Below, in pieces: positions 15,524-23,854 of a stretch of 29,271 nt of DNA (positions within the stretch are counted from its first letter, which is position 1; every line of letters starts with the position of its first letter). The stretch covers positions 1 to 29,271 of the forward strand of contig JAYEJW010000459.1 of the NCBI GenBank assembly GCA_034716535.1. The letters run 5' to 3'. Source of the DNA: JAYEJW01 sp034716535. Lineage in GTDB: Bacteria; Pseudomonadota; Gammaproteobacteria; Chromatiales; Chromatiaceae. The notes below the pieces were generated by a model. The model saw nothing but the letters and a program-made list of their open reading frames with translations. It had not been told where the DNA came from and ran no database searches. The position numbers were made by a program, and so were the translations under genes.

Positions 15524-17020
15524 ATGGACAAGACAAACCAGCGTAGACCCTTAGGCGAACCGAGCCTGGCCAGCCCTGAGCTGGAGGAGGGAGTGCGTTC
15601 TCCCGAAGCGCAGACGAACGAGCCGCATTCTGCGGTTGATTCGCGGGCAACGCCCACGCCGAGGGAACAGCAACCGCAGCCCACCGAAATGGAACAGGAG
15701 CTGGCCTCTCAGGCGGCCCGCCTGGCCGAGCTCTCGGGCATTCTCGACACCCACCAAAACCAACTGCGCGATTACGAAAAGGCGCTGGTGGAGCGTATCG
15801 CCGATGTGGATGATGATCGGCGGAGAACGGCCGCGGCGCTCCAGAGGGCCTGGCAGTCCCACCGCGATCAACTCGATGAGCGCCTGCGGCGCCGTGCCTG
15901 GATCTCGGCGGTCTCTCTGTTCCTGTTGGCGATCCTGATTCCGGCCGCCTCGTGGTTGATCTACCGGCAGGTCGGAATCCATCAGCCGCTGCTGGCCGAC
16001 GAGAATTCCGAGATCCAACGACAGCTCGATCCCAAACCGAAGGTCGAAGCACGAGATGAGCTGGTCCAGGAGAAACTGACGCAACTCTCTGCCAGCGTCG
16101 GTGCGGTCGCGGCGGCGGTGGACAAGCTCAACCAGGAGCAGGAGGGGATCCTGGAAACGGCTCTCGCGGACGAACGGGCTTCCAGAACGGACTCCGAAGC
16201 GCGCCTCGTACAGGAGATTGGGCGCCTGGAAGCAGAACAGCAGCGTCTTGCACAAAGTCTGCATGACCTGCGCGACGCGTCTGGAGCGGCCGCGACGGCC
16301 GTGAACAAGGTCGATCAGGGACAAGAGAGGATCGTCGAGCAGGCTCTCGCCGGCGAACGGGCGACTCGGGTGGACTCCGAGGCGCGCCTGGACCGGGATA
16401 TCCAGCGCGTGGAAGCTGAGCAGCAGGGTCTTGCCCAAGCGGTGAATGAGTTGCGCGAAGCCTTTGAACTCGCGAGGGCCGAATCAGTCGCTGGGTCCGA
16501 CCGGGATGAGAGCCTGCTCGCGGCCGAGGTCGAAGGAGCCCCCGCCGAGCAGGTCGCCCCCGACGTCGTTCATGCGGCAACCGCTGAAAGTGCCCCTGTC
16601 TCGGGCGCAGGCGATGCTGAGAACCCGCAAGTTTCTGATTCTCGAGCCAATGCCGACGCCGGCATGCCCGTCGAAGATAGCGTTGAGGATTCGGCGCACG
16701 GTGCCACTGAACCCGTTTCTGAGGGTGTCATTGTCGCCGGCGATGGCTCGTACGCACTTCAGCTGATCGGATTCCGCAGCCTGAGCTCCCTGCACGGGTT
16801 CGCGGCACGAGAGGGCTTGGCGACGCAGGCATATTATCTAAGAGAATCCTTCAACGGGCGTCCCTGGCACGTCGTGATCCACAGTCTGCACAATGACTAC
16901 GAAGCGGCAAAGGCCGCGCTGTCGGACCTTCCCGAGGACCTGGCTGCATTGGACCCCTGGATTCGACCCTTACGCCCCGGTACCGAGCTTCAGGCGCTTG
17001 GAGCTCAGTCCGGCAGGTAG
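15524..17020 (+). CDS. Membrane-anchored coiled-coil protein with C-terminal SPOR domain
   Basis: A 498-residue bitopic protein. The cytoplasmic part (1-125) is polar with a coiled coil at 55-120. One span lies at 126-147 (WISAVSLFLLAILIPAASWLIY). Periplasmic coiled coil follows, built from two tandem 61-residue repeats (191-251 and 252-312) with LEAEQQRLAQ/VEAEQQGLAQ. An acidic Ala-rich linker (about 315-405) leads to a SPOR-like domain (408-485: SYALQLIGFRSLSSLHGF, YYLRESFNGRPWHVVIHS, PWIRPL). SPOR domains bind denuded peptidoglycan at division sites, so a DamX-like role in septal wall work is inferred. It is not next to aroKB as damX is. Confidence 0.75.
   Translation: MDKTNQRRPLGEPSLASPELEEGVRSPEAQTNEPHSAVDSRATPTPREQQPQPTEMEQELASQAARLAELSGILDTHQNQLRDYEKALVERIADVDDDRRRTAAALQRAWQSHRDQLDERLRRRAWISAVSLFLLAILIPAASWLIYRQVGIHQPLLADENSEIQRQLDPKPKVEARDELVQEKLTQLSASVGAVAAAVDKLNQEQEGILETALADERASRTDSEARLVQEIGRLEAEQQRLAQSLHDLRDASGAAATAVNKVDQGQERIVEQALAGERATRVDSEARLDRDIQRVEAEQQGLAQAVNELREAFELARAESVAGSDRDESLLAAEVEGAPAEQVAPDVVHAATAESAPVSGAGDAENPQVSDSRANADAGMPVEDSVEDSAHGATEPVSEGVIVAGDGSYALQLIGFRSLSSLHGFAAREGLATQAYYLRESFNGRPWHVVIHSLHNDYEAAKAALSDLPEDLAALDPWIRPLRPGTELQALGAQSGR
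16094..16459 (+). repeat. Tandem 183-bp duplication inside the SPOR protein gene
   Basis: Two 183-bp units (16094-16276 and 16277-16459) encode matching 61-residue blocks, sharing for example DERASRTDSEARL and GERATRVDSEARL. The units have diverged at many third positions, so the duplication is old. It lengthens the periplasmic coiled coil by a whole number of turns. Confidence 0.8.
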
Positions 17021-17063
17021 CCGTTTTCCGTACCTTTCCGCAAGGCACGCCGCGGGAAGCAAA

Positions 17064-17094
17064 GTAGGGTGGAACAAGCGAAGCGGTTCCACCG
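17064..17094. repeat. REP hairpin, left copy, upstream of the RAYT gene
   Basis: A hairpin with stem GGTGGAAC (17068-17075) and GTTCCACC (17086-17093) with an inner AAGC-GAA-GC, preceded by GTA. It ends 10 bp before the transposase start. Its first 30 bases are the exact inverse of the copy at 17626-17655. Confidence 0.9.
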
Positions 17095-17103
17095 AATATT
17101 CCC

Positions 17104-18372
17104 ATGAGCGACTATCGGCGAGCCTTGGTACCCGGTGGGTGCTTTTTCTTCACCCTGGTGACCCATGCTAGGCAGCGGTTATTCGACGAGGATCAATACG
17201 TCGACCGCCTGCGCGAAGGCTTCCGGCGCACGATGGAAAAACATCCTTTCAACATCGATGCGATCGTTATCCTGCCCGACTATCTGCATACGGTATGGCG
17301 GTTATCCGATGGCGACACCGACTACTCTCTACGCTGGCGGTTGATTAAGCATTATCTGGCATCGGGCATTTCGGCGAGCACGAATCGTCGTGGCGAGAAA
17401 TTGGTTTGGCAGCGGCGCTTCTGGGAGCATGTGATCCGCGATGAGGACGATTGGCGAAGGCATGTCGACTACGTGCACTACAACCCGGTGAAACACGGAT
17501 ATGTGAGGCGCCCCGGCGATTGGCGCTGGAGCACCTTCGAAAGGTCGGTGAGACGTGGTTGGTATCCACCGGGTTGGGGAGAGCTGGACCCGCCGAACCT
17601 GCGCGGGATGGACCTCGAGCGAGCAGGTGGAACCGCTTCGCTTGTTCCACCCTACGGCTCTACGGGAACGCCTACCTCGGCTTCCGTCTCGCCTGGGATC
17701 TCTGACCCTTTGTTCTCTTGCCCCCTGGTCACGCATTTCGCGGTCAATCGGCCTCGATCCTGGTGTCCCGGGTACAGATACGAAAAGACGGGGGTGAATT
17801 CGCGCAAAGACAGCGGGGCGGCCGAACGGCGCAGTTCGCGACCGGCGTTGCGCTTGGTGCTCACCCCGTCCGGATTGTCTGTACGCGGTTCAAAGCTCTC
17901 TGCGCCGTGCGGTGCCTTCGGCCAGCTCTTTGAGCATGGGTATTGTGTCGTCCCAGCCCACGCACGCGTCGGTGATGCTCTGACCGTAGACCAGGTCCTG
18001 CTCCGGGCTCAGGTCCTGGTGGCCGCCGACGAGGTGGCTCTCGATCATCACCCCGACGATGCGCCGGTCGCCACGCGCGACCTGGCCGGCCACGTCATGG
18101 CTGACCTGAATCTGCTTTGCTGGCTTCTTGCGGCTGTTGGCGTGGCTGAAGTCGATCATGATCTTCGGTGTCAGGCCCGCCTCGATGATCTCCTCGGAGG
18201 CGATGTTCACGCTCTCGGTGTCGTAGTTGGGTCGCTTGCCGCCCCGCAGGATGATGTGGGTGTCCTCGTTGCCCGCGGTGTTGAAGATGGCGGAGTGACC
18301 GTCTTTGGTGAGCGACAGGAAGACGTGAGGGCGTGCCGCTGCGTGGATGGCGTCGATGGCGACCTTGATTGA
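17104..18372 (+). CDS. REP-associated tyrosine transposase (RAYT), decayed
   Basis: Residues 1-170 are a typical Y1/IS200-like RAYT: YRRALVPGGCFFFTLVTHARQRLF, AIVILPDYLHTVWRLSDGDTDYSLRW, WQRRFWEHVIRDEDDWRRHVDYVHYNPVKHGYV and WYPPGWG. RAYTs cut and join REP DNA. Two signs of decay are visible. The metal-binding HUH motif, PDHLH in relatives, reads PDYLH (Y60), so the first His is lost by one CAT to TAT change. The frame has no stop at the family's usual end (about 17620); it reads through the right REP (GGTASLVPPY) and on to 18372, antisense across the aroG 3' half. Only about 17104-17622 looks like real coding sequence. Confidence 0.75.
   Translation: MSDYRRALVPGGCFFFTLVTHARQRLFDEDQYVDRLREGFRRTMEKHPFNIDAIVILPDYLHTVWRLSDGDTDYSLRWRLIKHYLASGISASTNRRGEKLVWQRRFWEHVIRDEDDWRRHVDYVHYNPVKHGYVRRPGDWRWSTFERSVRRGWYPPGWGELDPPNLRGMDLERAGGTASLVPPYGSTGTPTSASVSPGISDPLFSCPLVTHFAVNRPRSWCPGYRYEKTGVNSRKDSGAAERRSSRPALRLVLTPSGLSVRGSKLSAPCGAFGQLFEHGYCVVPAHARVGDALTVDQVLLRAQVLVAADEVALDHHPDDAPVATRDLAGHVMADLNLLCWLLAAVGVAEVDHDLRCQARLDDLLGGDVHALGVVVGSLAAPQDDVGVLVARGVEDGGVTVFGERQEDVRACRCVDGVDGDLD
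17626..17655. repeat. REP hairpin, right copy, inverted
   Basis: Exact 30-base reverse complement of 17064-17093. Together the two copies bracket the RAYT gene in opposite orientation, the arrangement known for RAYT/REP units. Confidence 0.9.
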
Positions 18373-18942
18373 GCCGTCGGTGGCGTTCTTGAAACCCACC
18401 GGGCAGGAGAGCCCCGAGGCCAGCTCCCGATGACCCTGGCTCTCGGTGGTGCGCGCGCCGATGGCCCCCCAGCTGATGAGGTCGGCGATGTACTGGGGGC
18501 TGATGAGGTCGAGAAACTCCGTGCCGGCGGGCATGCCCATCTCGGCGAGGTCCAGCAGGAGCTTTCGCGCCACCCGCAGGCCCTTGTTGATCTCGAAGCT
18601 GCCGTCCAGGTTGGGATCGTTGATCAGACCCTTCCAGCCCACGGTGGTGCGCGGCTTCTCGAAATAGACACGCATGACGATCATGAGGTCGTCCTTGAGC
18701 TCTTCGCGAAACTTGCAAAGCCGCTGCGCGTACTCCAGAGCGGCTTGAGGGTCGTGTACCGAACAGGGGCCCACCACCACCAGCAGGCGATCATCCTCGC
18801 CGTGGAGGATCTGCTGGATCTCTCGGCGGGCGCTGTACACGGTGTCCGCGGCGCTCTCGCTGACCGGGAACTCTTCGTGCAGGGCCTTGGGGGCGGCCGC
18901 CTGCTTGATGTCGCGGATGCGCAGGTCGTCGGTCTGGTGCAT
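17890..18942 (-). CDS. aroG: Class I DAHP synthase (AroG type)
   Basis: A 350-residue 3-deoxy-D-arabino-heptulosonate-7-phosphate synthase, the first step of the shikimate pathway (phosphoenolpyruvate + erythrose 4-phosphate). It aligns with E. coli AroG throughout: LLVVVGPCSVHDP (metal Cys), RVYFEKPRTTVGWKGLINDP, ISWGAIGARTTESQ, HRELASGLSCPVGFKNATDG, HIILRGGK and IDFSHANS. The N-terminal arm (DDLRIRDIKQAAAPKAL) that forms the allosteric site is present. Which aromatic amino acid inhibits it cannot be called here. The length is normal, and a TATAAT promoter sits 31 bp upstream. Confidence 0.96.
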   Translation of the reverse strand: MHQTDDLRIRDIKQAAAPKALHEEFPVSESAADTVYSARREIQQILHGEDDRLLVVVGPCSVHDPQAALEYAQRLCKFREELKDDLMIVMRVYFEKPRTTVGWKGLINDPNLDGSFEINKGLRVARKLLLDLAEMGMPAGTEFLDLISPQYIADLISWGAIGARTTESQGHRELASGLSCPVGFKNATDGSIKVAIDAIHAAARPHVFLSLTKDGHSAIFNTAGNEDTHIILRGGKRPNYDTESVNIASEEIIEAGLTPKIMIDFSHANSRKKPAKQIQVSHDVAGQVARGDRRIVGVMIESHLVGGHQDLSPEQDLVYGQSITDACVGWDDTIPMLKELAEGTARRREL

Positions 18943-18972
18943 GAAATCTGAAAGGCTTCTCTAAAACGATCA

Positions 18973-18978
18973 ATTATA
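18973..18978 (-). promoter_or_regulatory. -10 box for aroG
   Basis: A perfect TATAAT on the minus strand, 31 bp before the aroG ATG. No matching -35 hexamer is seen at 16-18 bp. No Trp, Tyr or Phe repressor box was recognised. Confidence 0.5.
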
Positions 18979-19059
18979 ACCGAAGCTTGGGGTGGTCCCC
19001 CGCTCGCGCAAGATCAGATGGAGAGGATCTGGGCGATCAAGGGTGATGGCCGGGCAGAT

Positions 19060-19659
19060 TCAGCGCACGCGCCGGGCGTTTACGCACTCCAGGGCAGCCC
19101 CGAAGCGTCCGTGGCGGATACGGACCACCCCGGCGTAATCGATGCGCAGACGGTACCAGCGTGCCGGCTGGGCTCCCAGCACGCGGCCTACCAGCGCCCG
19201 CATCACGCCGGCGTGGACGACCAGCAGCAGGTGGCGGTCCGGGTGGGTGGCGACGGCGGTGTCGTAGGCCCGGCCGACACGCTCCTCCAGGCTCGCCAGG
19301 GACTCCCCGCCGGGCGGACGGCGATTGACGGGGTCCCGGTAGAAGGCCTCGAACTCCTCCGGGTGCTCCGTCTGGACCTGTCGGGGCGTGCGTCCTTCCC
19401 AGGACCCCATGCCCACCTCCCGCAGTTCCTGCTCCACCGCCAGCGGCAGGCCGTAACCTGAGGCGAGATGGGTCGCGAACTCGCGGCAGCGTGCAAGCGG
19501 CGAGGTGATGACCTGGTGCCAGGGATGATGACCCTCCACCGCCCGCCACATCTGCTCCCAGCCCAGCTCGCTAAGCGGGTCGTCGGTGCCGTTGCCGCGG
19601 TAGCGGCGTCCACCAACCGGTTCCCCGTGGCGGATCAGGTCGACCAGCGTTTCTTTCAT
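19060..19659 (-). CDS. Histidine phosphatase family protein
   Basis: A 199-residue member of the phosphoglycerate mutase/acid phosphatase superfamily. The phosphorylated His is in LIRHGEP (R10-H11-G12), the second His in LLVVHAGVMRAL (H149), and supporting residues in TSPLARCREFA and ELREVGMGSWEGR. This layout fits CobC-like alpha-ribazole phosphatases or general phosphatases rather than true mutases. The ATG at 19659 is chosen because the RHG motif then falls at residue 10, as in the family; an upstream frame reaches 19893 without homology. No cobalamin gene is adjacent, so the substrate is open. Confidence 0.85.
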   Translation of the reverse strand: MKETLVDLIRHGEPVGGRRYRGNGTDDPLSELGWEQMWRAVEGHHPWHQVITSPLARCREFATHLASGYGLPLAVEQELREVGMGSWEGRTPRQVQTEHPEEFEAFYRDPVNRRPPGGESLASLEERVGRAYDTAVATHPDRHLLLVVHAGVMRALVGRVLGAQPARWYRLRIDYAGVVRIRHGRFGAALECVNARRVR

Positions 19660-19916
19660 CGGTACAGGGAACGTCTCAAACAGGGCATGTCGCAAAGGCC
19701 GGGAACCGGGGCTGTCCATGGGCAGATCGAAACGGTATGCGGTACTAGCATGGGCATTTTTCCGACATTCCCTTATTATCCTCACAGGTTTCTTCGCGTG
19801 TGCCGTCCCGGTCGGTCCCGATTGTAACCAACCTTGGATCTCTACCCCCGCTTGATCCTCGCCCGAAAGGAAAGACCGCTGCTTGAGCGGCACTCACAAA
19901 ATTCGCTGAAAACTCA

Positions 19917-20381
19917 ATGGAAAAGATCATCACCTGGCACGACCACTGGACCCTGCACATCGATACGTTGGACGAAGACCATCACGCGCTGGTGGAGCTG
20001 CTCAGTGACTTGGCGCGATGCTTCGCAACCGAGCCGGGGGAGGGGTCCGGGTCCGACGAGTTGGCCGATTGCGCCGGCGTGGATCTGTTTGCCGCCCTTG
20101 AACAGCTCGGAGCGCACGCCCGGGAGCATTTCCGGCGGGAAGAGGAGTTCATGCGCGGCATCGACTATCCAGGTCTCGCCGAGCACCGCACGGAGCATGC
20201 CTTGCTGATGGCGGAGTACACCGAGCTGGTGCGGGATCTCAAAGAGCAGGGCGTGCGCCATATTGACGAGAAGACCCTGGAAACGCTCAAGCACTGGCTG
20301 ATCGCCCACATCCTAGGGGCCGACCGCGGTTTCGCGGACGTCTATTTCCAGCTCTGCGGCGAGCAGCCCGGTCGGCGTTGA
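19917..20381 (+). CDS. Bacteriohemerythrin
   Basis: A 154-residue single-domain hemerythrin with a full diiron set: His in DEDHHAL (H22), HFRREEEF (H71, E75), HRTEHALL (H90, H94) and HWLIAHILGADRGF (H126/H131, D136). These bind two irons that reversibly carry O2; in bacteria they serve O2 sensing, storage or delivery. A weak ribosome site precedes the ATG. It diverges from the histidine phosphatase and converges on sdhB, 16 bp from its stop. A variable insert at about 41-55 lengthens the loop before the second helix. Confidence 0.93.
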   Translation: MEKIITWHDHWTLHIDTLDEDHHALVELLSDLARCFATEPGEGSGSDELADCAGVDLFAALEQLGAHAREHFRREEEFMRGIDYPGLAEHRTEHALLMAEYTELVRDLKEQGVRHIDEKTLETLKHWLIAHILGADRGFADVYFQLCGEQPGRR

Positions 20382-20397
20382 ATCCTTGTGAGCGGTT

Positions 20398-21153
20398 TCA
20401 AGATTTGCCGAAGAGGTCTCGGAGCATCTGTCCCGTGACCTGCCGGCCGAGCTCGCCGATGGCGGTGGTGAGCGGGATCTCCTTGGGACACACTCGCACG
20501 CAGTTCTGGGCGTTGCCGCAGTCGCTCAATCCGCCGTCTCCCATGATGGCGTACAGTCGTTCTGTGCGGAAAAAGCGGCCCGTCGGGTGGGCGTTCATCA
20601 GCCGGACCTGGGCCAGGGGCGCCGGGCCGATGAAATCCGACCCGGGCCCGAACTGGGGACAGGCCGCCATGCAGCAGCCGCAGCTTATGCAGCGGCTGTA
20701 AAGGTAGCTCTCCTCCCACTCGGTCGGCGAGACCCGCGGGACGCTCTCGTGCACGTCCCAGACGCCGTCGATCTCGATCCAGGCCTTCACCTCCTTGAGG
20801 CCGTCGAACAGACGTGAGCGATCCACCAGCAGGTCCCGCACCACAGGGAACTTCGGCAGGGGTTCCAGCACGATGGGCTGATCGATCTCGTCCACCAGGG
20901 CCGAGCAGGCCATACCCGGCCTGCCGTTGATGAGCATGGTGCAGGCTCCGCAGACCTCCTCCATGCAGTTGTGCTCCCAGGCCACCGGATCCACGGACTC
21001 CCCGGTGACGGTGACCGGATGCTCTCGCAGGACCAAGAGGTAGGAGAGCACGTTGTAGTTCGGCCTATGGGGAACGCGGAACTCCTGCCAGTAGGGCCGG
21101 CTGTCCGGAAGATCCTGGCGGCGGATCTTGAATTCGATGCTCTCTTGGCTCAT
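20398..21153 (-). CDS. sdhB: Succinate dehydrogenase/fumarate reductase iron-sulfur subunit
   Basis: A 251-residue protein with three Fe-S sites: the 2Fe-2S ligands in CMEEVCGACTMLINGRPGMAC (given here as C-x4-C-x2-C...C, about 63-83), the 4Fe-4S CISCGCCMAACP, and the 3Fe-4S CGNAQNCVRVCPKE. It carries electrons from the flavin subunit to the quinone site. Sequence and operon order (C-A-B) match the b558-type succinate:quinone reductases of Bacillus and many deltaproteobacteria rather than enteric SdhB. It follows sdhA by 89 bp, a spacer that holds a heptamer repeat. Confidence 0.93.
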   Translation of the reverse strand: MSQESIEFKIRRQDLPDSRPYWQEFRVPHRPNYNVLSYLLVLREHPVTVTGESVDPVAWEHNCMEEVCGACTMLINGRPGMACSALVDEIDQPIVLEPLPKFPVVRDLLVDRSRLFDGLKEVKAWIEIDGVWDVHESVPRVSPTEWEESYLYSRCISCGCCMAACPQFGPGSDFIGPAPLAQVRLMNAHPTGRFFRTERLYAIMGDGGLSDCGNAQNCVRVCPKEIPLTTAIGELGRQVTGQMLRDLFGKS

Positions 21154-21215
21154 TGATTTCTACACGCACCTAATACCTCCGCAGTGCGGGGTACCTTGGC
21201 CGGAATACGATCCAG

Positions 21216-21242
21216 CCGCACCCCGCACCCCGCACCCCGCAC
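21216..21242. repeat. CCGCACC heptamer tandem repeat in the sdhA-sdhB spacer
   Basis: Nearly four copies of CCGCACC run from 21216 to 21242, ending next to the sdhA stop. The spacer is unusually long for this operon, so the array may be a slippage-prone element affecting sdhB translation. Confidence 0.8.
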
Positions 21243-23129
21243 TTACCTGTAGTCTCGCGGCTCCTCCGGCGGCAGCACGCTCGTATCCACCTCTTCGTAG
21301 CGGATGCGCGGGCCCTGGGGCGAATGCTCCGCGATGCTGGTCTTGAGCCAACGCTCGTTGTTCCTCTTCCATCGCGCCCTGTAGCCCTCGAACTCCGGAT
21401 CCCCGGGGAACCTGTGCTGTGGCATCGGCAGCTCGAACTCGGGCTTAAAATGGGCGCCGCGGCACTCGTCCCTTTCGCGTGCGCTGCGGGCCATGACCTG
21501 CGCCAGCTTCACCATGTCGTAGACTTGGCGAGCGTGCGCCAGGGTCTGATTAGCCCAGCCGCTGGTCTCCCCGAGGCTCAAGCGGTCGAAGCGGCCTTCG
21601 AGCTCCTGAAGATCGGCAAAGGCGGCGTCCAGCTCCCGATTGTCCCGCACGACGCCGACCTTAGCGGTCATCAGCTCGCCGAGCTCGCGGTGCAGCGCGT
21701 AGGGGTTCTGGTCACCGTTCGAGCCCATGAAACGATCGTTGATCGCCTGTTGGCGCGCCGCCTCGTGGGCGAAGAGGGTCTCGGGCCTGCTCTCTGCGTG
21801 CCGGTCGAGTCCCTTCAGATAGGCCGTCACCGCCTCGCCCGCCACACGCCCTGAGAAGGAGGCGGAGAGCAGGGAGTTGGCACCGAGCCTGTTCGCTCCG
21901 TGGTACGCGTAGTCGCACTCTCCGCAGGCGTAGAGACCGGGGATGCTTGTGGCGTGGTTTCGCGCACTGCCGGCCCGCATGCCGCCGGTTGTCGGGTCCC
22001 TCTCGAAATCCACCCAGAGCCCGCCCATTGCGTAGTGGGCGGCGGGGAAGATCTCCATGGGCTCGTCCAGGGGGTCGACGCCATGAAACCTGCGGTAGAT
22101 CTGCAGGATCGCCCCGAGGCGGGTGGATACGAAGCCGCGGTCCAGGTGGGTAAGGTCGAGATAGACCCGGTCGCCGCCGCCGATGCCGAGCCCGAGCTCC
22201 CGCGTCACCTTCCAGATCGCCCGGGAGGCCTCGTCCCGCGCCACCGTGTTGCCGTAGGCGGGGTACCAGTCCTCCAGGAAGTAGAAGCGATCCTGCTCCG
22301 GTATCGCCTTCGGTCGTCTGGGGTCGTCCGGGTTGCGCGGTACCCACACCCGCCCCCCCTCGCCGCGGGCCGCCTCGCTCATCAGCCGAGTCTTGTCCTC
22401 CCCCAACATGGCCGTGGGGTGGAACTGGAAGAACTCCGCGTTGGCGAAAAGGGCACCCTGCTGGTAAACGCGGCTCGCGGCAGCGCCGGTCGAGTTCGTT
22501 GAGCAGGTGGTCTTGGGTGCATAGATCTGTCCCAAACCGCCGGTCGCCAGCACGACCGTATCGGCACGGAAGGCCCGTACCTCGAGACTACGCAGATCCA
22601 TGGCCACGACACCGCGGCAGGCCCCGTCCACATCCCGAACGATCGACAGGAACTCCCACCACTCCTGCTTGCGGATCCGGTCCCCGGCCTCCAAACGCCG
22701 AACCTGCTGATCCACGCCGTACAGAAGCTGTTGGCCCGTGCTGGCACCGGCGAAGCAGGTGCGCTTGTTCTTGACGCCCCCGAACAGGCGCTGATCCAGC
22801 AGACCCTCTGGCGTACGCGAGAAGGTCACTCCCATGCGCTCGAAGGTGCGTATGAGTCCCGGCGCCTCCTCGCACAGGGTCTTCACCGGGGGTTGATTGG
22901 CCAGATAGGCGCCGCCTTTGATGGTGTCGGTCGTGTGCTGCCACGCCGAGTCCCGCTGACCCTTGGTGTCCAGGCAGGCATTGATGCCGCCCTGGGCGCA
23001 GACGGAATGGGACCGCTTTACCTCGAACAGGGAGAAGATATCGACAGGGAATCCCGCCTCCGTGATGCGCAGTGCCGCCCACAGTCCCCCCAGCCCGCCG
23101 CCGACCACGATAACCCGCGGCCTGCTCAC
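21243..23129 (-). CDS. sdhA: Succinate dehydrogenase/fumarate reductase flavoprotein subunit
   Basis: A 628-residue flavoprotein. It shows an N-terminal FAD motif VVGGGLGGLWAALR, the flavin-linked region SHSVCAQGGINACL with the following DSAWQHTTDTIKGG, an HPTAMLGEDKTRLMSEAARGEGG substrate loop, RDEASRAIW (catalytic Arg), HYAMGGLWVDF and GANRLGANSLLSASFSGRVAG. It oxidises succinate or reduces fumarate. Translation probably starts at GTG 23129, which overlaps the sdhC stop by four bases (GTGA), because FAD-motif homology begins immediately after; the much longer open frame upstream lies antisense or out of frame to sdhC. Confidence 0.93.
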   Translation of the reverse strand: MSRPRVIVVGGGLGGLWAALRITEAGFPVDIFSLFEVKRSHSVCAQGGINACLDTKGQRDSAWQHTTDTIKGGAYLANQPPVKTLCEEAPGLIRTFERMGVTFSRTPEGLLDQRLFGGVKNKRTCFAGASTGQQLLYGVDQQVRRLEAGDRIRKQEWWEFLSIVRDVDGACRGVVAMDLRSLEVRAFRADTVVLATGGLGQIYAPKTTCSTNSTGAAASRVYQQGALFANAEFFQFHPTAMLGEDKTRLMSEAARGEGGRVWVPRNPDDPRRPKAIPEQDRFYFLEDWYPAYGNTVARDEASRAIWKVTRELGLGIGGGDRVYLDLTHLDRGFVSTRLGAILQIYRRFHGVDPLDEPMEIFPAAHYAMGGLWVDFERDPTTGGMRAGSARNHATSIPGLYACGECDYAYHGANRLGANSLLSASFSGRVAGEAVTAYLKGLDRHAESRPETLFAHEAARQQAINDRFMGSNGDQNPYALHRELGELMTAKVGVVRDNRELDAAFADLQELEGRFDRLSLGETSGWANQTLAHARQVYDMVKLAQVMARSARERDECRGAHFKPEFELPMPQHRFPGDPEFEGYRARWKRNNERWLKTSIAEHSPQGPRIRYEEVDTSVLPPEEPRDYR

Positions 23130-23758
23130 GGCAGGAACCCGATCAGGCCGTGCAGTCCCATGGCGGCGAGCAGCAGTCCGATCCCTAGGCAGGCGTAGGC
23201 GCTCAGTTGCTGGGATCGGGCCGACGCGGTGACGCCCCAGACGATGCCCATGCTCCACAGGCCGTTGGCCAGGTGGAAGACCGACAGCAGAAGACCCACC
23301 AGATAGAGCGCGAACACCCATGGCTGGCCCAGTATGCCCTGCATATGGCCGTAGAGATCCGCGCGCACGGCGGGCTCGAAGTATCCCTGGATGCGCGTCA
23401 AGCCCACGTGGACGACGAGGAACGCGAGAATTCCGATGCCGGATATGCGCTGCAGCCAGTAGAGCCAGTTCCGCACATAGGAGTAGCGGCCCGGCTCCGC
23501 CCGGCCGCCGGTGGTGATGACCAGTCCGTAGGCGGCGTGGAACAGGATCGGTGCGGCGATGAGGAAGATCTCCAGCAATGGCAGATAGTTCAGCCCCTGG
23601 AGCCAGGCCACCACCTTCTCGTTGTAGTGCTCGGCGCCGAAGCGCGATTGGGAGTTCTCCCACAGGTGGAAGATCAGGAAGCCGCCGACCGGCAGCAGTC
23701 CGAACAGGGAGTGCAGCCGGCGCAGCAGAAAATGGGTATTGTCGATGGAAGCGCTCAT
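23126..23758 (-). CDS. sdhC: Succinate dehydrogenase cytochrome b558 subunit
   Basis: A 210-residue membrane protein with five predicted spans, the single anchor typical of the b558 (TIGR02046) family. Candidate ligands for two hemes are His in LRRLHSLFG, IFHLWEN, LFHAAYG, VVHVGLTR and VFHLANGLW. It anchors SdhAB and passes electrons to quinone; no sdhD is needed in this type. The ATG at 23758 puts the first conserved LRRLHS at residue 11; an extended frame reaches 23827. It starts the operon, followed at once by sdhA. Confidence 0.92.
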   Translation of the reverse strand: MSASIDNTHFLLRRLHSLFGLLPVGGFLIFHLWENSQSRFGAEHYNEKVVAWLQGLNYLPLLEIFLIAAPILFHAAYGLVITTGGRAEPGRYSYVRNWLYWLQRISGIGILAFLVVHVGLTRIQGYFEPAVRADLYGHMQGILGQPWVFALYLVGLLLSVFHLANGLWSMGIVWGVTASARSQQLSAYACLGIGLLLAAMGLHGLIGFLP

Positions 23759-23854
23759 GGCGGGCGGAGTTCGGAAACGAAGCATACGATAACGCCGCCG
23801 CGCTGAATCGGCACTGACCCTGCTCACCTGATCCGCAGACGAGGCCCATCGCCG

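Noticed and set aside
21243..23849. A single 868-residue frame extending sdhA upstream across sdhC
   Set aside because: The first 240 codons are out of frame with the clear SdhC protein and show no homology; the GTG at 23129 with a 4-base overlap is the sensible sdhA start.
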